Position numbers and translations under genes: made by a program. Shown piece after piece: positions 55,430 to 64,000 of a DNA stretch of 64,000 bases. The stretch is from NCBI GenBank assembly GCA_021234155.1, contig JAJEKV010000052.1, positions 4,569,606 to 4,633,605 on the forward strand. Direction: 5' to 3'. The notes beneath the pieces are model-generated. The model worked only from the letters and a program-made list of their open reading frames with translations, made no database searches and was not told the DNA's origin. How positions within the stretch are numbered: position 1 is the stretch's first letter; each line of letters opens with the position of its first letter. The stretch comes from Isoetes taiwanensis (Eukaryota; Streptophyta; Lycopodiopsida; Isoetales; Isoetaceae).

Positions 55430-57842
55430 ATGTCAGCAAAATCTGGTGTGGCTTATTTTGCATCATCGGATCTCTGCTTTCTCAAATCTAAGGCCACGGA
55501 AATTAGAAAATCGGAAAAAAATTGGATACGGAGATGGAAAGGGTCAAAGAATAACTTCTTGTTGCATCGGGCTTGTGCTCTTCCTTTGTTGTGCCCTGCA
55601 TCGAACTTTGTGAAGGAGACGACCGAGGTGCCGTTACAGGTGAAGTAGACTCCGGATGAAATTCGATCTTGCTTTTGTTGGATTTTTTCCATGATACCCT
55701 AATGCAGGAGTTCTTCTCTGTGCAGTCAATGGAGCTTACAACTTTGTAGAACCGGCAAGCGCATCAGGCAAATATCTTACCTTTCAGGCAAATATCAACC
55801 TTTCTTCGACTTAGACACAGGTATTCTGTATGAGGTTTTCTGAGATGCATAGAAGAAAACTCCGGATGAAATTCTATCTTGCCTTTGTTGAATTTTTTCC
55901 ATGATCCAGCGCCTCCTTGTGCTTAACACTGCTCTAGACGTTACAAATGTGCATATTTGCTATATATCCGTTCTGCCATTTTCTTCGCAGTTAGAAATCT
56001 ATCAAAGCTCTTTTGACATTATTTCAACCTTTCTTCGATTCATACTTTTTTCTGCCATGATTTTTCCGAAGAATCTGCAGTGTAGCACATTCTGCTCTAA
56101 GAAGTACATGACTAATCAGAGAACAGAGAATGCGATGTGAGATGTAGCAAGTTTACCTGATTCACAATAGCTTAACACATTGATGTGAAGATGCAAAGGC
56201 AGCTTGTAAAGGCATTGCATCCGCATCAAACAAACAACGTTCTGAATGCTCTTAGCATGCCTTGTCAACATCAAATTATAGCAGACATCCAATATGACAC
56301 CTTATAAAACCACGTCGTATATGTGAACAACTGCCTCGTATACGTGAACAACTGCCTCGCATAGCAAGGAAAGATCGTATGTTGGAGAATCTATATGCAG
56401 ATGGATATCTCATTGTTTTTTTTTTTTGAAAATATGCTGCTCCTTAATAAGGTTCATGTTATCAGAGACTCTAGCTGGTTACCTTCTTTGAGAAAAACGG
56501 GCGTCATGTGGACCCTGAGAAGTAGAAAGTTGAATGCAACTTATATCAGAATCTGTTCATAGAATGCGCTTGAAGGCAGCTAGTCCAACTACACCAAGAC
56601 TTAGTCTTGTATTTCCACAATGAACAGTGTTCAGTTTTAAACGGCAAAGCACACACTCAACCAGCAAGTGTTATTAGGCCTTAGCTTCTATATTAGAATT
56701 TTCCTGGAAATTGTTGCTTATATGTGCCATATTGTCAGCCCTCGTGCCATGAGATCATTTATGCCAGCCAAGGTTGGCATGGCTATCACACGATAATTGG
56801 TTCGACATGTCAGATAAGCCTGCTTCTTGTATACTGCTTCATCAATGAAGTAGATAACGTATATAGCTGGCTGAATATTCTGATCTGCGCGTGTGCTTTT
56901 GTTGGACAGTGTATATAAATTGCAAAATTCTAGAATACAAGATACTAAAGCATGGGATTGATATTATTATCTCATATTCTGAAATTGCTTTTGTGCAACA
57001 GTAGAGGATCTTGATTGACGAGGTGTGGACACCATGGGCGTCATTTTGTTGCATTGAGCAAGCATCTTTGTGGGCCTGCAACAGGTATTTTGTTCTACGT
57101 TTTCTTTGCTTTACTAGCACTTCATTTAATTGGTCACTATGCGAGTTGTTATAGGACAAACATTCTTCCATCTTCTTTTAATTCCTCTAAAATGTATCCT
57201 TTTGTATCTCTAAATCTTGTGTGCTAAAAACATTTCACCTAACCATGTTTCCCTTGACACAGTTTTCCATGTTTTTCTTGCCACAGTTTTGGCCACGGAT
57301 CATTTGGATTTGCCCTTATTTCTATTTTGCACTCCCGTTTTCCGTTCTGAATGCTCTTAGCATGCCTTGTCAACATCAAATTATAGCAGACATCCAATAG
57401 GACACCTTATAAAACCACGTCGTATATGTGAACAACTGCCTCGCATAGCAAGGAAAGATCGTATGTTGGAGAATCTATATGCAGGTGGACATCTCATTGT
57501 TTTTTTTGAAAATATACTGCTCCTTAATAAGGTTCATGTTATCAGAGACTCTAGCTGGTTACCTTCTCTGAGAAAAACAGGCGTCATGTGGACCCTGAGA
57601 AGTAGAAAGTTGAATGCAACTTATATCAGAATCTGTTCATAGAATGCGCTTGAAGGCAGCTAGTCCAACTACACCAAGACTTAGTCTTGTATTTCCACAA
57701 TGAACAGTATTCAGTTTTAAACGGCAAAGCACACACTCAACCAACAAGTGTTATTAGGCCTTAGCTTCTATATTAGAATTTTCCTGGAAATTGTTGCTTA
57801 TATGTGCCATATTGTCAGCCCTCGTGCCAGATCATTTATGCC
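55430..57842. other. Non-coding region with direct duplications
   Basis: A 45-50 bp unit (ACTCCGGATGAAATTC ... TTTTTTCCATGAT) recurs at 55648-55695 and 55859-55905. A larger unit recurs at 56238-56765 and 57343-57842 (see the repeat entry). No exon could be assigned. Confidence 0.5.
56238..57842. repeat. Direct segmental duplication, about 500 bp units
   Basis: 56238-56765 (CGTTCTGAATGCTCTTAGC ... ATCATTTATGCC) is repeated at 57343-57842 with few differences. The first copy has an extra 21 bp internal repeat (GTATACGTGAACAACTGCCTC) and a longer T run. The second copy ends directly against the first readable purple acid phosphatase exon. Confidence 0.9.
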
Positions 57843-57844
57843 AT

Positions 57845-59434
57845 ATTGAACCATCTGTTGATCTTCCACCTGATAGTGAATATTTATGGATTCCTCCAGG
57901 TTATAATGCAACTCAACAGGTGAGGAAACAATTATTTTATTATGCTCGCATCACTTGATATTTTGAATAGGATTAAATGTTGACATTTCAGGTGCATCTC
58001 ACACAAGGAAACTATGAAGGCGACTCAGTTATTGTGTCATGGGTTATTACTGCCAAGGCTGGAAGTAGCGAGGTCTATTATGGACAAGTGCAAGGCCAAC
58101 ACGATTTTGTCTCAAATGGCTCAGTCATAACCTACAATTTTTATAATTATACATCAGGGTTCCTTCACCATTGCTTAATTCATGATCTTAAGGCACGTTG
58201 TTCATCTGCTGCTTTTATGTAGATGTTCTTTTTTATGCACCCATGTAATTTTTAATAGTCTCTGCTTTCTTTGTGTCTTTTTCATTCATCTACTAATGAT
58301 AGTCTTTACTTCTCAAGCTTGCATTTTCGAAGTACTGTTCCTATTATTTGAATTTTTTTCTGCGTGTGCCTCTGGGATGAATTTAAAAAAATGCAAGTAC
58401 TTAAATATCCTTCAACAGAGCCTGCTTTGAAAGCTCGTGAATCTAATCTGAACTTAATTTCTTTGCAATATGAGACAAAATATTATTACAAGCTTGGCTT
58501 TGGAGAATATGCTCGTGAGTTTTGGATTTTTAATCCACCAAAAGTAGGCCCAGATTTTGCATATATATTTGGCATCATTGGTAAGAACATTTGCCACATG
58601 TTTGGATCTAGCTATTTCTAGAAAACGCATTCATGATGTCTTGATATACAAACTATATATGGAACGGATAAAAAAATTGATATGATGCAGGAGACCACGG
58701 GCAAACATATGACTCAATGAAAACATTACAGCATTATCTGAGGAGCAATGGTCAGGCTGTGCTATTTGTTGGTGACCTATCCTATGTAGACCATTATCCA
58801 TTTGACAACAATGAAAGATGGGACACATGGGGACGATTTATTGAATCAAGTGCAGCTTATCAATCTTGGTTGTGGACTAGTAATCATGAACTTGATTATC
58901 GGCTTGATATTGTAAGTAGATATTTGAGGTACCTTCTTAGAGACATGTTTGATGTGTCCATTCAATCAAGGAGAAACAATTCCATTCAAACCATATATGC
59001 ACAAATATCACACGCTATGTAATGATTCAGGGAGTACATCACCTCTTTGGTATTCAATCCATAGAGCATCAGCACATGTTATCATACTATCATCATCTTT
59101 GCTTTTGGTAAGTAAAAGTTTTTGTGTAGCATTTTCTTAAAAAGCACAAATTTGTTACACAAATCCCAATGGCACTATCCATGCCTATATCCTAACAGAT
59201 TTATGGCTCTTTTGCAGAAAAATATTCACCCCAGTGGAGATGGTTATATAATGATCTTAAAATGGTCAACAGGAGAAAAACAACATGGTTGATAGTACTC
59301 ATGTCGCATGGTACAATAGTAATAATTACCACTATATGGAAGGGGCGCCAGTGTGCTTACAATTTGAACGTTGATTTATGCAATTTAAAGTGGGCATTGT
59401 CTTTACTGGCCATGTCCATGCTTATGAAAGAATT
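57845..59434 (+). pseudogene. Purple acid phosphatase, decaying partial gene
   Basis: Purple acid phosphatases hydrolyse phosphate esters with a two-metal centre, usually secreted. Inferred exons are 57845-57919 (WIPPGYNATQQ), 57992-about 58192 (VHLTQGNYEGDSVIVSW, FYNYTSGF), about 58469-58580 (ETKYYYKLGFG), 58691-58911, about 58971-59107 ([23 protein letters not shown]) and 59218-59434. Metal motifs are [22 protein letters not shown] (Gly of GNHE lost) and GHVHAYER. The acceptor of the third exon reads TTTGCAA (AG lost), and the last exon needs frame changes near 59270 and 59375. The N-terminus and the C-terminal exons are absent, so this is a pseudogene or fragment. Confidence 0.8.
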
Positions 59435-60111
59435 GTAAGTTTTGTTCTCCTTGCTTAGCTTTTAGAACAATTAATTTCGTTCATTTTGAAAAGGATATTG
59501 AAGGCCAATGCATATACTATTAAACCAAGAAATATTGCTTCCTTAGATCAAACACGAAGGAAAAAGCACAAAATACAGAGTTAATCTTCAATATACAAAA
59601 AGCACTGTCGACATTCCTACAGATTGTGAATCATGATGGGCACTTCATTTCTTAGCACCACACTTATCATTGTACTTGATCACATTCTAGTGGTTTAATA
59701 TATTCCTATATTCTTCAAAAAAAAAAAAAATATACAAAAAGCACTATGCCAAACACCATTATCTAATAACCCCAATCCTAAATTCCTAACAAATTTGGTC
59801 TGGAAATAACTTTATACTTGAGATATTTCAAATGCAGTCCAAAATTAAAGAATATCATAGAAAGATAGAACAAACCATCAACAATATTCAAAAAATAATA
59901 TCCAAGCATATGCTAATATGTGACAACTATTAGGTACCACGTCTCACTAAGATAATTAATCACAATCTAAAATTCTTTCATAAAATATTGATACTCACAA
60001 TTTCAAAGCTTATTGCTTGATATTATATTATTATTATCTTGTTTATATGTGTACCCTCAACTTGCTACTACGCCTTACCTTGCTAAAGCCTTCTGGTGTG
60101 CCTTTTGCTAG
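59435..60111. other. AT-rich region, no gene recognised
   Basis: Contains an A13 run near 59719 and repeated AAAAAGCACTRT phrases. The 3' exons expected of the phosphatase gene were not found here. Confidence 0.5.
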
Positions 60112-60765
60112 TTTTTTTTTTTTTTTGATTGCAAGACTAAGTTTATATTAAAATAAGCATAAAATATTTACAATGGGAAGGGAAAGGGGCCCCCTTAGGG
60201 GCATGAGCAAAATGCTCTATTACTGAGCCATCCTTAGCTCTCTTACATGCTATTCGAGTGACGGCATCTTATGCTATTGTTCAACTGTCGGTATCATTTC
60301 CCCACGAGACCTTGAAATAGAGGAGGAACCCTTCAACATAACCAATCCTGTCAAAGGATTTGTCATATGCTGAACCCATCTTCCTGGCCATTAGTGCCAC
60401 GGCTTGATTAAAGGAATTCTGAATTTTGGCTATTGAGATTCCTTGGCCTCCATAAGGCAACACATATGAGAGAGTAGCCAACTGTGTCGTGCTGCAGCAT
60501 GCCAATTCCTGGCCATTGGAGTTCAGTCTGATCAAGGTGTAGAATTGGGGCAGCCCAATCCCAGAAGCCTCTGATCTTAGGACAGAAGAACATGTGGCTG
60601 ACGGTTTCCATGCCGCCGCATTGAAGGGGGCAGCTAGTACCTTGTGCAATCTTCCTCTGTAACAGCCAAGTCATGGTGGCCAGCCCATTTCGCCAACAAA
60701 GCCACATAAAGATCTGTATTTTCTTTGTGCAGTAGGAAGACCAACATCGTTTGAGCTGCATAGCA
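60112..60765 (-). mobile_element. LINE 3' end with zf-RVT domain, 5'-truncated
   Basis: A T14 run at 60112-60126 is the poly(A) tail of a minus-strand insertion. Upstream (element sense), the frames at 60761-60408 encode the reverse-transcriptase zinc-binding domain: WSSYCTKKIQIFMWLCWRN, then QGTSCPLQCGGMETVSHMFF and CPKIRGFWDW, i.e. the CxxC...HxxxxC pattern of plant L1-type LINEs. RT itself is absent. It lies between the phosphatase and GH127 fragments. Confidence 0.85.
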
Positions 60766-60875
60766 AGGTCAAAAATTAGTTCTCTGGCTTATGGTTTCTG
60801 CTGTAAGGGATCTCGATTGTTGGTTCCAGAAGCATTTCGAAAATCAATTGGCTTCCCTGATTAATCCGTTGAAAC

Positions 60876-60957
60876 ATACATTTGCCATGACAGAAAAACT
60901 GCCGGAATGGATTTGCATACATTTGCCGTCACAGAAAAGCTGCCGGAATGGATTTGT
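60876..60957. repeat. 41 bp tandem duplication
   Basis: CATACATTTGCCATGACAGA ... GGAATGGATTTG occurs twice in a row with three mismatches. Confidence 0.85.
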
Positions 60958-61089
60958 TGTTTGCAACCTTTTGTGCAGACCAGGTAATACTCATCTTTTT
61001 TGTTGATGAAGTTGGATCATGCTTTGGCAGATGCCCTTAACCGAGGGATTCCTGAACTGCAAAGAGAAGATTTTTTGAGCAGCTCTCAG

Positions 61090-61345
61090 GTTGAAAACGT
61101 TATAAGGAACTACACTATAGAACGGCATTGGCTGTCTCTTAATGAAGAAACAGGAGGCATGAATGACATTTTATATCGCCTGTATGCTATTACAGTATGT
61201 TATTCTGAAGGATTTTTCTGTTTAGTTAGGACACACTTGAGAAATATGTTCAGGGATCCTGTTTTACCATCAGGGGAATGCTGGACATTTAAAGTTGGCA
61301 CATCTTTTTGATAAACCGTGCTTTCTTGGCCCGTTAGCTGTTCAG
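61090..61345 (+). CDS. GH127 (DUF1680) beta-L-arabinofuranosidase-like, two exons only
   Basis: The family releases arabinose from hydroxyproline-rich glycoproteins, normally as a secreted enzyme of over 800 residues in plants. Exon 61090-61194 (acceptor CTCAG, donor GTATGT) encodes VENVIRNYTIERHW and LNEETGGMNDILYRLYAIT. Exon 61274-61345 (acceptor CATCAG, donor GTACTT) encodes LKLAHLFDKPCFLGPLAVQ. Both are exact in phase and free of stops (35 and 24 codons). The exons before (substrate-binding) and after (ADDISGFHANTHIP and the EExC region) were not found, so this is likely a fragment, unless very long introns carry the rest beyond the window. Confidence 0.8.
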
Positions 61346-62279
61346 GTACTTATAACTGGATTTCCTTGGTATTTCATATGTATCAACTTGCATATAGCAA
61401 CTGTGGTTGGATTGAGCCTTACATGTGGCTCGACTACTCTTTGGTACAGGGATTTCCTTCTTTATTTGTCTTGCCTCTGTGTCTAATGGATTACTTGCCC
61501 CATTTTAAGTGCTTTTAGAGACCCCTCAAACAGATTTGACCCTGGTGAGGTTTGGGGGAGGCTTTGGGCAGTACACATAAACTTGCTCTTCCTGCTTAAT
61601 GGCAGCCTGACAATTATATGGCATCACATGATGAAATAAATTGATGCTAAAAGATCAAACAAGGCACGGTCTTATGTTATGTTTGGGCAAGCCTGATAAG
61701 CAACATAATAGTGTGATTTATATCTGGCTGAGAGCTACACATAAAAGATAGCACAGTTAGATCAGTGTCATGTAGCTACCCTTCTCACTTTCTTTGACAT
61801 TTTTAAACAGAGTTAGGGGACGGCATGTAGTTTACCACAGTGAAAAAGTTTTTAAGCAGCAAATTTGTTCCACAACCATGGATGTCATAGAGTGTTGTTC
61901 TTTGATAATCCACTTTTTGCTTGACATTGGCCTTTATGTTACATACTTGGGGCATGTAGTCTTTCACATCCTTGGCCTTAGAGGCCTATGAAAACTTAGC
62001 CCTTTGGTCTAGGTGCTTATTAAATGGCTTTATTCAATTCAATAATACAGCTGCTCTTAATTATCACATTTTAGATTTAGGGGACAGTGTATCTCTGAGC
62101 ATAGGACACCATTTATGATTATGGGTGGAAAATGCATTAATTATTTTATCCTGAGCGGGAAGATCGAGAAAATTTGGAAGAATACGTACTGTTTAGCTTT
62201 CTCTCAAGAAAATTTACTGCACAAGAAAATCGAAACACCCGGGACATTTGTTACTGTAGTCCGCCTCATTTGACCTTGT
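61346..62279. other. Intron-like or intergenic, no gene recognised
   Basis: T-rich, intron-like DNA after the GH127 exon. TTTATTCAATTCAATAATA at about 62030 resembles a LINE simple-repeat tail. No further GH127 exon could be read. Confidence 0.45.
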
Positions 62280-62560
62280 ATGATCATGGCACCAAAATGA
62301 GGTCCTGGGCGCCCTCCTGGTTCCAGAAATATACGGGGAAGGGGCTCACCTTTTGCACCAAGACGAATGCCTCAATCTGGCCAGACCAGGAATTCACAGG
62401 CTGCAAATATTATCAAAAGATGCTTGTTACGAAATGCCACAATGCATGATATGAATGTGGAAAATGCTGAGCCGATCTATGACAATCCGGCCATAGTAAG
62501 AGTGAATGCAGGTCCTGAGGATACGAATAACCCAGGAGGCGATCTAAATGAGGTCATTTT
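62280..62560 (+). other. Possible exon of unknown protein
   Basis: A plus-strand frame (62367-62551) reads SQAANIIKRCLLRNATMHD and ENAEPIYDNPAIVRVNAGPE before a possible donor; upstream in the same direction GRPPGSRN recalls an AT-hook. I do not recognise the protein, and start and acceptor are not established. Confidence 0.25.
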
Positions 62561-62599
62561 TCATTTATGGCTGTTAAATTCGTTTTGTGGGCATCCAGT

Positions 62600-63770
62600 T
62601 TATAGCCAAATGGACAGAAAACCCTGAGTACAGCTTGTTTTAAAGCATAAAATAGGTTTTCATTTCCCTAGTTAAGCCAACTTGATGAAGACATTCGCTG
62701 AAAGGCTTCGAACTATATCATACTTATAGGCTTCTTTATGATAAAGGTTTTGGCAGCTTGATGGTATGACTTTACAAACCTCATTTATCAGTTTTACAGT
62801 TTGAATATGTAGTCCTTCTGCCTATAAACACCAAGGTAAACGACCACTCCTGGTTTATGTAGTTATCAGGCTAAAATTGATGGATCACAACTAATGCCAC
62901 TGGATATCATGGCAATGACGCTGATTTCAGTATCTCCACTCCCATTTGATACCTGCAAAATGGTTTTTAAAAGGATGTGGCTGGAAAACTTACTTGTTTT
63001 ATTACTTTTTATCGTTTTACTGCTCTAAACTCTTAGGAAACGGATAAAAACATGGTTTGTCTTCGCTTACCTGCTAGCTGCTTCATGCTTACCCTGTTTA
63101 GGCTAACGTGTGATTGGTTTGGCTGCAGGTAACACGGCAAACCTACCTTTGTTGTTTTTGGGCTCTACAAATTGGTGGAATTTTTCTGAAAAATGGAGCA
63201 GATCGGATTTTCTGCACCTCTAAACTCTTTATTAAGTTGCTGTTTACTGTAAACTCTTTCCTCTTCATAGTATAGTAGTCTGGCTTTTTGGAATACTTTA
63301 AAATCACATTGTTCCAGGCTTTTATACTTGGCCAGTATGTCTTGTATGTGGCTGAACCATCTAGACTACTATATGTGTCTAGTAGGACTATGGAATGTAT
63401 CAAAAAAATAAAAAAAAAGCTAAAAACATTTTTGAAAAACATTGTCTCAATTTGAAATAGGCATGGCTGTCATACTAATGTAAGTTCACAATACACTATT
63501 TCATATTTCTAGCATATACAACTAATTCTTAATATTGTCTCTTTAAAATACTAGCATTTGCTACCCTTTACTCCTGTTCAAACAGGATTTGGCCAGGCCA
63601 GAACTGAGTACACCACATATGCATGATATGGACGATTGTACTTAGGCTTTTGCTTTGCTAAATTAAGATCTTAATTTTTTCCTTTTCATGGTTGCAATCT
63701 TTTGAGGCTGCTTGTACAGTTTATGTTCTCTCATATCTATACATGGTATGTTTTATTGCTGGGGTATTTT
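62600..63770. other. No gene recognised
   Basis: AT-rich sequence without convincing open frames, RNA genes or inverted repeats. Confidence 0.5.
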
Positions 63771-63773
63771 CTA

Positions 63774-63984
63774 CAGACAAAGTAGTACAACTATACAAAG
63801 GGAACATTTACTTTGAGGTTTGATTTTTCAACCTCCTTGTCAGTGGTACCATTGTACGTTGTACTTGGTTCCTTTTTATCTACGGAATATTCATAGACAG
63901 GATAATACAACTCTACAGAGGGGACATGTACTTTGAGGTTTGAATTCTCAACCTCCTTGTTTATGGTACCAATGTTGGTTGTAC
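63774..63984. repeat. Two-copy tandem repeat with exact 120 bp period
   Basis: 63774-63864 and 63894-63984 align without gaps (ACTTTGAGGTTTGA, TCAACCTCCTTGT, ATGGTACCA-like blocks). The array may continue beyond the window edge. Confidence 0.85.
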
Positions 63985-64000
63985 ATTAATCCACAGAGTC

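Overview
The window looks like nuclear DNA of a land plant with a large, transposon-packed genome. The evidence is spliced plant gene fragments (a purple acid phosphatase and a GH127 beta-L-arabinofuranosidase), Ty1/copia and Ty3/gypsy elements primed by initiator-Met tRNA, a CACTA (TNP2) transposon, a plant-type Rep/PIF1 Helitron and several LINE remnants. A fern or other seed-free plant would fit, but this is a guess. No gene in the window is complete and obviously functional; almost everything legible is mobile or broken.

Region 1 (1-13457) holds an SCP/FCP1-like phosphatase fragment, a 5'-truncated LINE (about 1880-3250), a 2.5 kb solo LTR with a perfect target duplication (7353-9885), small foldback elements and long stretches without recognisable genes.

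Region 2 (13458 to about 54770) is a five-part transposon nest. The outer element, here Gypsy-H, is a Ty3/gypsy chromovirus. It runs 5' LTR, PBS, two extra ORFs, gag, protease, [insertion], RT, RNase H, integrase, chromodomain. ORF1 begins with a histone H3-tail-like sequence (MAQTKQTA), continues as a charged helix-like region, and ends in a clear histone H3 fold. ORF2 is unrecognised. Both extra ORFs and gag follow TATA boxes, and the two extra ORFs are also preceded by copies of a roughly 60 bp nested double hairpin (five copies in all). Gypsy-H is split by Copia-1 (21936-51703, target duplication AATGC), which restores a continuous gag-pol reading frame when removed. Copia-1 is itself split twice. 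A 19.5 kb Helitron (22769-42292) sits in its 3' LTR, and an end-deleted CACTA element (44588-48799) sits between its integrase and RT. The Helitron carries an 8.6 kb foldback made of rearranged pieces of another gypsy family (Gypsy-F, 25776-34527).

Region 3 (about 54800-64000) contains dispersed and tandem repeats, a decaying purple acid phosphatase gene (57845-59434), an antisense LINE end with a poly(A) tract (60112-60765), two intact-looking GH127 exons (61090-61345) and a 120 bp tandem duplication at the window edge.

The most notable signal is the retrotransposon-borne H3-like histone with its hairpin/TATA modules. All identifications come from reading the sequence against remembered family consensus; no search was run.
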